Both the position numbers and the translations under genes were made by a program. Source: Caldifarciminota bacterium (GTDB taxonomy: Bacteria > Hydrothermota > Hydrothermia > B15-G9 > WFZT01). Taken from it: a stretch of 8,293 bases of DNA. The notes below the pieces were generated by a model. That model did not search any database. It saw only the letters and a list, made by a program, of their open reading frames with translations, and was not told where the DNA came from. The stretch spans positions 1-8,293 of the forward strand of contig JALSOY010000213.1 of the NCBI GenBank assembly GCA_026986235.1, read 5' to 3'. How positions within the stretch are numbered: the stretch's first letter is position 1; each line of letters starts with the position of its first letter. This document shows positions 1-6,606 of this stretch, piece by piece.

Positions 1-814
1 AAAAGAGATCGAAATAATCTCCCTGGCCGTAAAAGTGGTTGAACGGTTGAGTCACTCTCCATACTGTTGAAAGTGTGGCTGGGTCTATTTTTACCAAACA
101 AATCTGACCATCTGGTGTGTTTTCAGCTATTATGTAAAATCCCTGTCGGTCAATAGCGATTTGTGCACCTGAAAAATTCAATGTCCACTGGACACTCCCA
201 TCAGAAGCGTCAATCTTGTAAATGGAATCTGCTGAGAGCAGGTAGTTCCCGTCTCGATCAACCAGAAGTTCTGCAACCTGAAAATTAATGTTTGATACCT
301 GTGAGACTCTCCTCGTCCAGAGGGTGTGTCCATTATCGGAAGAAACTTTCATGATTTCAATTGAAACAAGGGAACCCTGGGGCCTGGTAGATGCAACCAC
401 AACAAAACCGCTTCTATCAACTGCAATTTCCGGAGGGCTTAAATAACCCGTATAACTCATCATCCATATCTGATTCCCTGTATCCCTATCGAGTTTTCTT
501 ATAGTCAGCGTATTCCTGTTTATTCCGGCTACTATGTAGTTACCATCGGTGTTAACCGAGATATCAGTTGCACGCTCAGATGGCGCATGGAAGCTCCACA
601 ATGTGTCACCATCCTGTGAGAGTTTAAAGACCCACATTTCGTCAGGTGTCGTTCCGTAACCTGCCATGATGTAGTTATTCTCGCTGTCCACGGCCACTGA
701 CATCGCCCTGTAATGATTACTCCCGGGCTTTATCACTCTCGTCCACACACTATCCAGCTCCCCCCGGAGGGGAAATACCGCAAGGATTACCCACGATATC
801 CTGAGGATTCTCAT
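1..814 (-). CDS. exported beta-propeller (PQQ/WD40-like repeat) protein, C-terminus off the left edge
   Basis: I translated this by hand: 271 uninterrupted codons from an ATG at 814-812 to the window edge, so the gene is 3'-truncated by the window, not broken. The N-terminus (MRILRISWVILAVFPLRG) looks like a short Sec signal peptide: basic start, hydrophobic core, then polar residues. After it come five clear repeats of 42-49 residues, each ending in Trp (W73, W117, W166, W210, W252). The consensus is roughly I-x-V-D-x-x-G-N-Y-I-V-A-G, then I-x-K-L-D-x-x-T-G-x-x-L-W; a sixth repeat has begun at the edge. This is the pattern of a beta-propeller blade series (PQQ-like or WD40-like). Such proteins are usually periplasmic or surface-exposed; no catalytic function can be read from it. 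A strong Shine-Dalgarno supports the start. It is divergent from the lipid operon. The presence of a protein-coding gene is very likely; its role is unknown. Confidence 0.9.
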   Translation of the reverse strand, partial: MRILRISWVILAVFPLRGELDSVWTRVIKPGSNHYRAMSVAVDSENNYIMAGYGTTPDEMWVFKLSQDGDTLWSFHAPSERATDISVNTDGNYIVAGINRNTLTIRKLDRDTGNQIWMMSYTGYLSPPEIAVDRSGFVVVASTRPQGSLVSIEIMKVSSDNGHTLWTRRVSQVSNINFQVAELLVDRDGNYLLSADSIYKIDASDGSVQWTLNFSGAQIAIDRQGFYIIAENTPDGQICLVKIDPATLSTVWRVTQPFNHFYGQGDYFDLF

Positions 815-819
815 TTTTT

Positions 820-827
820 CACCTCCT
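820..827 (-). promoter_or_regulatory. strong Shine-Dalgarno of the beta-propeller gene
   Basis: On the minus strand this reads AGGAGGTG, five bases before the ATG at 814-812. It is close to a full anti-16S match with good spacing and fixes the start codon of the left-edge gene. Confidence 0.88.
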
Positions 828-848
828 TTTTGAAAATTTAACCGGAAA

Positions 849-877
849 TTGTTACGAAACAGTTAACACGGTGTTAA
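849..877 (-). promoter_or_regulatory. weak candidate promoter for the beta-propeller gene
   Basis: On the minus strand, TTAACA (877-872, five of six matches to TTGACA) is followed after 17 bases by TAACAA (854-849, only three of six matches to TATAAT). The predicted start would leave a short leader before the Shine-Dalgarno. The -35 lies inside the palindrome at 862-878, so a bound regulator would block it. The -10 is poor, so this is a suggestion only. Confidence 0.28.
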
Positions 878-878
878 C
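862..878. promoter_or_regulatory. perfect 17-bp palindrome, candidate operator
   Basis: GTTAACACGGTGTTAAC has two perfect 8-bp arms around one central base. It lies between the divergent genes, 48 bp upstream of the left-gene start codon. A further half-site in the same family (TTAACT, 881-886) pairs with AGTTAA at 861-866, so the region is dense in GTTAA/TTAAC elements. It has the size and symmetry of a dimeric repressor site. There is no T-tract, so it does not look like a terminator. The regulator is not identifiable from this window. Confidence 0.55.
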
Positions 879-936
879 GCTTAACTTCGGATAAAACAGA
901 CCTGGCTGAAGGGTTCAGATGAAAATTTTTTATCGC

Positions 937-956
937 CCCTTAAAAGGGTCACCCTT
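937..956. promoter_or_regulatory. nested inverted half-sites overlapping the operon promoter
   Basis: Three alternating half-sites are present: CCCTT (937-941), AAGGGT (944-949) and ACCCTT (951-956). The last two form the perfect inverted repeat AAGGGTCACCCTT at 944-956. The right half-site overlaps the first two bases of the -35 hexamer at 955-960. A protein bound here would compete with RNA polymerase at the promoter of the GGR-GGGPS operon. The symmetry is seen directly; operator function is inferred. Confidence 0.4.
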
Positions 957-982
957 GACACGGGGGAATGTCGCCTTATTAT
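955..982 (+). promoter_or_regulatory. sigma70-type promoter for the GGR-to-rsmA operon
   Basis: A perfect TTGACA (-35, 955-960) is followed after 16 bases by TATTAT (977-982), with an overlapping TATATA (980-985) as an alternative. Transcription would start near 989-990 and leave a leader of about 60 bases before the ATG at 1049. It is the best promoter-like sequence in the 234-bp divergent region and points at the six-gene cluster. Confidence 0.6.
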
Positions 983-1048
983 ATACAAACTCCCCGTTAT
1001 GAGATTTTCTTTCCTTAAAAACAGGGCATATCCCGGAGTGGAGACCGA

Positions 1049-2278
1049 ATGGAGTTCAAGGCGAGATACAGTGTGGTAGTGGTTGGCGCGGGACCGGCCG
1101 GCTCCACAGCAGCTCAAATCCTTGCTAAAAAGGGAGTTGATGTACTCCTCGTCGAAAAGCAGAGAGAGGTGGGAAAAGACATTTTCTGTGCAGAGGGAAT
1201 ATCCAGAAACACCCTTAAGCTGGCTGAGGAAATATTTGAAATTGAAAACCCGGAAAAATTTATTGCATCCCGGGTAAACTCTGTACGAATAATCGGTCCT
1301 GATTTAGAAACCATTGATGTCAGACACGAAAACATGGGCGTTACCCTTGAGAGAAAAATTTTCGACAGAACACTGGCCGGTATCGCAGCCGCAAACGGTG
1401 CCAACCTCTCTGTGGGTACAAAGTTCATACAGGCTGAAAGAAAAAACGGGAAGGTGGAGCTAACACTAATGAAGGAAGGTAAACTTTTTAATGTGACATC
1501 CGATATTGTTATAGGAGCCGATGGTCCTGCATCCGGTGTTGCAACTTCACTTGGATTACCCATGGAAACAGACGATGAAGAAGTTCACAGATGTGCACAG
1601 TTTTTTATTTATAACGATAGAATTGTAGGGAACAGGCTGGACTTCTTTTTTTCTGAAAAATACTCTCCCACGGGATATGCGTGGGTTTTCCCCAAGGGTA
1701 ACGGATTTGCCAATGTGGGACTCGGCGTTCTCACGAGTTCCGGAAAGGATCCCATGGAATTTTTAAAATCATATATTTCCGACTTTTTCCCTGATTCAAA
1801 AATTATTGGCTGGCTCAGGGGGGTGGTACCAATCGGGGGATACAACAAAAGGATCTATGCAGATAATCTCCTTGTCACAGGTGATGCTGCAAGACTTGCT
1901 GATCCCGTAACTGGGGGAGGAATTGGACCTGCTATTTTAAGCGGTAAAATTGCAGGTGAAGTTGCCTTTGAAGCCCTGGAAAGGGGTGACCTGAGTGAAA
2001 AGTTTTTAAAAAAATATGAAAAAATTTACTGGGATAGGACGGGCATCGACTACAAAGTCTCACTAATACTCAAGGAGTATTTGAAAAATTATACGGATGA
2101 GAGGATAATAAAATTACACCGCGTTTTGAAAAAACTTTTTGATGGGAAAGATCTCGAAACGATCAGTATCACCAGGCTCTTTATCAACACTGTAAAGGTT
2201 TCAAAGGACCTGTTTGGCTTATTCTTTGGGAGCGGCGGTGATGTACTCTTCAATCTACGAAAAATTATTCTCAGATAG
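1049..2278 (+). CDS. geranylgeranyl reductase family FAD-dependent oxidoreductase
   Basis: This 409-residue flavoprotein belongs to the GGR/ChlP-BchP family, which reduces the double bonds of geranylgeranyl chains in archaeal lipids, chlorophyll side chains or related isoprenoids. Visible motifs are the N-terminal dinucleotide-binding GAGPAG (13-18) closing with E36, CAEGIS (47-52) with a Cys in the position where many archaeal GGRs carry CG/CA, GADGPAS (156-162), the family signature YAWVFPK (210-216), and the FAD-binding GDAARLADPVTGGGI (278-292). Length is normal for the family and nothing is missing. The start has a GGAG-type site five bases upstream and puts GxGxxG at the expected distance. 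The last 38 nt overlap the GGGPS gene, which strongly suggests archaeal-type ether lipid as substrate. Reduction of a quinone or polyprenol chain remains possible. Family assignment is firm; the substrate is inferred from the neighbour. Confidence 0.9.
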   Translation: MEFKARYSVVVVGAGPAGSTAAQILAKKGVDVLLVEKQREVGKDIFCAEGISRNTLKLAEEIFEIENPEKFIASRVNSVRIIGPDLETIDVRHENMGVTLERKIFDRTLAGIAAANGANLSVGTKFIQAERKNGKVELTLMKEGKLFNVTSDIVIGADGPASGVATSLGLPMETDDEEVHRCAQFFIYNDRIVGNRLDFFFSEKYSPTGYAWVFPKGNGFANVGLGVLTSSGKDPMEFLKSYISDFFPDSKIIGWLRGVVPIGGYNKRIYADNLLVTGDAARLADPVTGGGIGPAILSGKIAGEVAFEALERGDLSEKFLKKYEKIYWDRTGIDYKVSLILKEYLKNYTDERIIKLHRVLKKLFDGKDLETISITRLFINTVKVSKDLFGLFFGSGGDVLFNLRKIILR

Positions 2279-2963
2279 TACTGGACCCGGTGTCTTCGTT
2301 CTTATCGACCCGGACAAGGTGGACCGGTCTAAACTGGAGGGAATTGTGGAAAAGATCAACAGCTCCGAAAATGTGAAGGCTATCCTCGTGGGAACGAGCA
2401 TTCTTCTTTCCGACGACTTCGGAGATTTCGTTTCCAGAATCAAGAGAATCTCGAGATATCCCGTTATAATTTTCCCGGGGAATTCTTTACAGGTGTCAAA
2501 AGATGCAGATGCGTTTCTCTTTTTATCTCTTATAAGTGGTAGAAATCCGGAGCTTCTTATAGGAGAGCATGTAAAAATTGCAGTATTTTTAAAAAAATCT
2601 GGGATCGAGGTAATCCCCACGGGGTATATGCTTGTGGAATCCGGAAATTACACATCGGTTGAATACATATCTTTTACAAGGCCGATACCGAGAAACAAGG
2701 TTGACATTGCGGTGGCGCACGCGGTGGCTGGCGAACTGCTCGGTATGAAACTCCTCTACCTTGAGGCTGGATCAGGGGCAAGGTACCCTGTTCCACCTGA
2801 TATGATAGAAAATGTGGTGAAATCTGTTTCCATCCCGGTAATTGTTGGAGGTGGAATAAGGACACGGGAGGATGCACGGAAAGCCATACAGTCCGGGGCA
2901 AAACATGTGGTTATTGGAACAGCCTTTGAGGAGAATCCAGAGATTCTCCGGGAGGTATTATGA
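2241..2963 (+). CDS. group II geranylgeranylglyceryl phosphate synthase (GGGPS/PcrB family)
   Basis: This 240-residue TIM-barrel prenyltransferase would form the first ether bond between a polyprenyl diphosphate and sn-glycerol-1-phosphate. Motifs seen are LIDPDK (21-26, Mg/diphosphate end), PVIIFPGN (74-81), the block ADAFLFLSLISGRNPELLIGEHV split around 89-111, IPTGYMLVES (125-134), YLEAGSGA (173-180), then the phosphate-binding loops VGGGIRT (202-208) and GAKHVVIGTA (219-228). The SLISGRNP and YLEAGSGA forms fit group II, found in archaea and in Bacteroidetes-type bacteria, better than Bacillus PcrB. I chose ATG 2241 because GGGAG lies eight bases before it and the protein then opens with the usual short helix; a TTG at 2214 would add nine unsupported residues. 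It overlaps the GGR gene by 38 nt. Chain length of the prenyl donor cannot be read with confidence. Confidence 0.9.
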   Translation: MYSSIYEKLFSDSTGPGVFVLIDPDKVDRSKLEGIVEKINSSENVKAILVGTSILLSDDFGDFVSRIKRISRYPVIIFPGNSLQVSKDADAFLFLSLISGRNPELLIGEHVKIAVFLKKSGIEVIPTGYMLVESGNYTSVEYISFTRPIPRNKVDIAVAHAVAGELLGMKLLYLEAGSGARYPVPPDMIENVVKSVSIPVIVGGGIRTREDARKAIQSGAKHVVIGTAFEENPEILREVL

Positions 2964-3640
2964 AGGTTCTCGAAAAAACACGGATAACATTGAAAGATCT
3001 AAAAGAAAACCCTAAAATTCGGCACTTTGTCAGGAAGGCGGACGAAACACTTGCTGCCCTCGGATACACTGAACACGGGGAAAGACATGTATCCCTTGTT
3101 GCAAAGAGGGCGGGAATGATTCTGCGTGACCTGGGTTATCCCGAAAGAATGGCTGAGCTCGCAGAAATTGCCGGATACCTGCACGATGTGGGTAATCTCA
3201 TAAACAGGGATTACCATGCCCAGACCGGTGCGGTCCTTGCTTACAAACTGCTGGAAGAACTGGGAATGAGCTACGAAGAGCTTGCGGAAATCATGATGGC
3301 CATCGGGAATCATCACGAAGAAGACGGAACCCCTGTTTCACCTGTTGCAGCTGCACTCATACTTGCCGACAAGTCCGATGTTCACAGATCAAGGGTGAGA
3401 CCAATTGGAAACATTGAGGAAGATATCCACGACAGGGTGAACTATGCTGCCACATTTTCAAAAATTATCGTAAACAGCGAGAAAAGGATTATAACTTACA
3501 AAATTCAGATAGATACGGACATCGCTCCTGTCATGGAGTACTTTCAAATCTTTTTATCGAGGATGCTCATTGCATCCAAGGCAGCAAAGCGACTGGGGTG
3601 CAAATTTGAGCTTATCATAAACGATACAAAAATGATCTAA
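2960..3640 (+). CDS. HD-domain metal-dependent phosphohydrolase, substrate unknown
   Basis: A 226-residue protein with a clear HD-superfamily core: H43, the H75-D76 pair in YLHDVGN, H86, H118-H119 in IGNHHEEDG, and D137/D140 in LADKSDVHRSRVR. These supply the metal ligands expected for a phosphohydrolase. The C-terminal ~70 residues (155-226) form an alpha/beta extension without a motif I recognise. It resembles a family of stand-alone ~220-residue HD proteins found in Firmicutes and other bacteria, mostly annotated only as HD domain protein; this is recalled, not searched. Its ATG overlaps the GGGPS stop in an ATGA arrangement, and GGAGG stands just upstream, so translation is coupled to the lipid genes. 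A role on a lipid or prenyl phosphate is possible but so is nucleotide hydrolysis. Confidence 0.85.
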   Translation: MKVLEKTRITLKDLKENPKIRHFVRKADETLAALGYTEHGERHVSLVAKRAGMILRDLGYPERMAELAEIAGYLHDVGNLINRDYHAQTGAVLAYKLLEELGMSYEELAEIMMAIGNHHEEDGTPVSPVAAALILADKSDVHRSRVRPIGNIEEDIHDRVNYAATFSKIIVNSEKRIITYKIQIDTDIAPVMEYFQIFLSRMLIASKAAKRLGCKFELIINDTKMI

Positions 3641-3677
3641 TCCACTGAACAAGAAACCCAAAGGAGGTAGGATAAGT

Positions 3678-4949
3678 ATGACTCTTCAAGAGTTAAGGAG
3701 TAAGAAGATAGCGGAGCTTTACGAGATTGCAAAACGGCTCAATATCGTTAATTACTCCAGTTACAAAAAAGAAGAACTGATTAAAAAAATCCTTGATGCC
3801 CAGGCGGAGAAGGACGGCAAACAATTCCGCGAGGGCGTACTGGAAATCCATCAGGATGGTGGATTCGGCTTCCTGAGACTCAGGGAATACAACTACAATC
3901 CGAGTCCACAGGACATCTATGTATCACCTTCACAGATCAAAAAATTTGGACTCAGGCCCGGAGACGAGATCAGTGGTTTTGTTAGACCGCCAAAGGAGAG
4001 CGAGAAGTTTCCTGCACTCATCAAGATCGAGGCAGTTAATGGCGTCCCGCCAGAGGAGATCAGAAACAGACCCTCCTTCGAAAAACTCACACCTTTCTAT
4101 CCCACAGAGAAGATAAACCTCGAGGTGCCTGATGCTGAAGATCTATCCATGAGAATCGTCGATCTCTTCGTACCCATCGGTAAGGGTCAGCGTGGACTCA
4201 TAGTTTCACCTCCGAGAGCCGGTAAAACTGTACTGCTACAGCAGATTGCAAACTCGATAAAGAGAAACCATCCCGAGATCTATCTCATCATCCTTCTCAT
4301 AGACGAAAGGCCCGAGGAAGTGACAGACTTCAAGAGAAAGGTTGAGGCAGAGGTAATAAGCTCCACATTCGATCAGCCGGCAGAGAAACACACACATGTT
4401 GCAGAAGTCGTCCTCGAAAGAGCAAAAAGACTGGTTGAGGTCGGCAAAGATGTGGTCATCCTCCTCGACTCCCTCACAAGACTCGCCCGCGCCTACAATG
4501 TAGTAACACCTCACTCTGGAAGAACCCTGACAGGCGGTATAGATTCAACCGCTCTCATAAAACCCAAGAAGTTCTTCGGTTCTGCAAGAAACATCGAAGA
4601 AGGTGGTAGCCTCACGATCATTGCCACGGCGCTGATAGAGACAGGGTCTCGCATGGACGATGTAATATTTGAAGAGTTCAAAGGTACTGGAAACATGGAG
4701 CTCGTCCTCGACAGAAGACTCGCAGACAGAAGGATCTTCCCGGCAATTGACCTCAATAAGTCCGGTACGAGGCGCGAAGAGCTTCTCCTCCCCAAGGATG
4801 TCCTGAACAAAGTCTGGATACTGAGAAAAGTCCTTTCCGAGATGAATCCCGTGGAGGCAATGGAGTTCCTCCAGGAAAAGATGAGACTTACTGTCAACAA
4901 CGCAGAGTTCCTGAAAAGCCTGACGGAGAGTAAATTTTCCTATGTATAG
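3678..4949 (+). CDS. rho: transcription termination factor Rho
   Basis: This is a complete 423-residue hexameric RNA helicase that ends transcription at Rho-dependent sites. Domains in order: Rho N-terminal helical domain (about 1-45), cold-shock-like primary RNA-binding domain (about 50-122, with GFGFLRLREYNYNPSPQDIYV), then the RecA-type ATPase. Walker A is SPPRAGKT (177-184), the catalytic-glutamate strand is LLIDERPEEV (206-215), Walker B is VVILLDSLTR (259-268), and the Q- and R-loop segments GRTLTGGIDS (281-290) and EEFKGTGNMEL (332-342) are intact, as is the arginine-finger region GTRREELL (363-370). There is no insertion between the N-terminal and RNA-binding domains, unlike actinobacterial or some Bacteroidetes Rho proteins. 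The start has an excellent AAAGGAGGT at 3660-3668. It follows the HD gene by 37 nt. No ribosomal L31 gene follows, in contrast to the common rho-rpmE order. Confidence 0.98.
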   Translation: MTLQELRSKKIAELYEIAKRLNIVNYSSYKKEELIKKILDAQAEKDGKQFREGVLEIHQDGGFGFLRLREYNYNPSPQDIYVSPSQIKKFGLRPGDEISGFVRPPKESEKFPALIKIEAVNGVPPEEIRNRPSFEKLTPFYPTEKINLEVPDAEDLSMRIVDLFVPIGKGQRGLIVSPPRAGKTVLLQQIANSIKRNHPEIYLIILLIDERPEEVTDFKRKVEAEVISSTFDQPAEKHTHVAEVVLERAKRLVEVGKDVVILLDSLTRLARAYNVVTPHSGRTLTGGIDSTALIKPKKFFGSARNIEEGGSLTIIATALIETGSRMDDVIFEEFKGTGNMELVLDRRLADRRIFPAIDLNKSGTRREELLLPKDVLNKVWILRKVLSEMNPVEAMEFLQEKMRLTVNNAEFLKSLTESKFSYV

Positions 4950-6606
4950 TCTGATAAACATTCTGGTAGCCCTGAACTTTTTCTTCCCTCTGAAAATCCA
5001 ACCACTAATCACCTCCGGATTCGGTGAATTCAGACTCCTGAGATTCCACGCAGGGATTGACCTGTCAACAGGCGGAAGGACAGGATATCCCGTTTTTGCC
5101 ACAGCAGACGGTAAAGTCGTAAGAATAAGGGCCTCTTACTGGGGATACGGTAAGGTCGTTTACTTCCAGGACGACAGTACCGGTCACATATTCGTCTATG
5201 CTCATCTGGAAAGGTTCAGACCCGAGCTCGAAAGATATGTTTATAAACTCCAGAAAAAACTGAAAAGATACCGCATAGATGTATCACCTGACACCCTGTT
5301 TCACTTTAAAAAGGGTGAAATTCTGGGATATACGGGAAAAACCGGGACACGATCTCCACACTTACATTTTGAAATAAGAAACAGTGAAAATGAGCCCATC
5401 AACCCCTTCTTCATATTCAAACTTCCGGACACCACTACTCCTGTAATTGAATCTCTTAGGGTAATCTCCTGCAAAAATGGTAGAATCTTCTCAAAAACCG
5501 ACTCACACAACCCCACTCTATACGCCAGAAAACCTTTCATACTCGAGGTAATAACCTACGATCCCTGCTCCAATGGGAATGTAACGGCACCCTATAGGAT
5601 AGAACTCTGGAAGGACGACAGACTTGTTTACAAAGTCGAGTTCGATACCTTTAACTATAGCTATCAGAGAGCCTCTGCCGTATTTTACAGTCTCGAAGGA
5701 CCAAGGTACGGCAAAAAGTGGATCAGACTCTGTAACCCACTGAAGTTTAAAAACCCATTTGAAATCAAGGCCCCTGTGTGTCTGAAGGATTTTGGAACAT
5801 ACCAACTGGTAGTGAGCGACTTCTACGGTCACAAAACCCGGCTATACCTGAATATTAAAAAAGGCTACCTGCCTCCGGATTCGACCTTTGACTTTTCACT
5901 GGAAAATCTAAAACTCAGGTTCAGGCCTGACGGCATCTATACAAAAGGAAGATTTAAACTTCTTTCTGGCAAAATTAGAGAAAAATTTGAAAACGGACTG
6001 GTCAGGATAGATGGCAAAAAAATTACCATTGTCTCCGGGGACACCCTGAAAATTTTAAGAAAAGTTGTAAAAGTCAACGGTGGAGAAGTGGTTATCGGCC
6101 CCTATCTCCTCACCTTTCAGGAAAAGGGGATTCTCCATAAGTCCAACATTTACTACTTTTCCTACAGAGGCAGAGACTACCTATTCCCTTCAGTCCTTCC
6201 CATAAACCGTAAGATCACAATAATAAGACACACGCCGGAAAAGGTGGGGCTTTTCAACTACGGACGGGGAAAATGGGAATTCGTAGGGAAAGACACATCA
6301 AGAGTAATTACCCTTGGGATTTTCAAACTCCTCAAAGACACCAGCCCTCCATCTGCGAAATTTGTTGAGATCAATACAAAAAGGATAAGAATAAAAGTAA
6401 GGGACGACCTTTCAGGAATAAAGAGCAGCTCAATTGAATTCTATCTCGATGGAGAATGGGAACCAGTCCACTACTACTTCGATCTCAAAACCATAGTTTA
6501 CGAACCTCCATACAGGATCAGAAAGGGAAAGCACACATATAAACTCAGATTCTCGGATAATCTCGACAATGAAAAGGTTTTAGAGGGAACCCTCACGGTA
6601 AAATGA
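4942..6606 (+). CDS. secreted M23 (LytM-type) metallopeptidase with long Ig-like C-terminal region
   Basis: A 554-residue peptidase of the LytM/NlpD type, expected to cut peptidoglycan cross-bridges in the envelope. The N-terminus (SLINILVALNFFFPL) is hydrophobic like a signal peptide or anchor, but has no basic residue before the core. No other start is possible: the frame has a TGA at 4921-4923 and no ATG, GTG or TTG in between. Zinc and catalytic residues are all present: H36 and D40 (HAGID), H88 (YAHLE), H140 and H142 (PHLHFE). The peptidase ends near 160. The remaining ~390 residues are beta-rich, with Ig-like modules opening at DTTTPVIESL (163-172) and DTSPPSAKFV (466-475). This architecture recalls Bacteroidetes M23 proteins. 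Four Cys (177, 209, 264, 280) cluster in the first module. Its ATG overlaps the end of rho by 8 nt, with GGAGAG about 11 nt upstream. Confidence 0.92.
   Translation: MYSLINILVALNFFFPLKIQPLITSGFGEFRLLRFHAGIDLSTGGRTGYPVFATADGKVVRIRASYWGYGKVVYFQDDSTGHIFVYAHLERFRPELERYVYKLQKKLKRYRIDVSPDTLFHFKKGEILGYTGKTGTRSPHLHFEIRNSENEPINPFFIFKLPDTTTPVIESLRVISCKNGRIFSKTDSHNPTLYARKPFILEVITYDPCSNGNVTAPYRIELWKDDRLVYKVEFDTFNYSYQRASAVFYSLEGPRYGKKWIRLCNPLKFKNPFEIKAPVCLKDFGTYQLVVSDFYGHKTRLYLNIKKGYLPPDSTFDFSLENLKLRFRPDGIYTKGRFKLLSGKIREKFENGLVRIDGKKITIVSGDTLKILRKVVKVNGGEVVIGPYLLTFQEKGILHKSNIYYFSYRGRDYLFPSVLPINRKITIIRHTPEKVGLFNYGRGKWEFVGKDTSRVITLGIFKLLKDTSPPSAKFVEINTKRIRIKVRDDLSGIKSSSIEFYLDGEWEPVHYYFDLKTIVYEPPYRIRKGKHTYKLRFSDNLDNEKVLEGTLTVK

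Noticed and set aside
862..878. Palindrome considered as an intrinsic terminator or an insertion-sequence end
   Set aside because: No T-tract follows on either strand, it sits upstream of both genes, and there is no transposase or second copy in the window.
999..1079. Short upstream frame in the operon leader (ATG at 999, TAG at 1077-1079, 26 codons), overlapping the GGR start
   Set aside because: No Shine-Dalgarno precedes the ATG, and the peptide shows no run of a single amino acid or other attenuator pattern.
881..1117. Minus-strand 78-codon open frame across the divergent region
   Set aside because: It lies over the promoter and start of the GGR gene, has no family motif, and looks like a chance frame opposite a real gene.
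1114..1563. Minus-strand 149-codon open frame inside the GGR gene
   Set aside because: Fully antisense to a motif-complete flavoprotein gene; composition is Ser/Pro/Phe-rich as expected for an antisense shadow.
2214..2240. Upstream TTG start for the GGGPS gene, adding nine residues
   Set aside because: The ATG at 2241 has GGGAG at good spacing and gives the normal N-terminus for the family.
3641..3677. Gap before rho examined for a terminator or a Rho autoregulatory leader
   Set aside because: Only 37 bases, no stable inverted repeat, and essentially just the Shine-Dalgarno; too short for a leader-attenuation structure.
4545..5102. Minus-strand 185-codon open frame opposite the rho-M23 junction
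   Set aside because: It is antisense to two clearly real genes, spans their junction, and has no recognisable motif.
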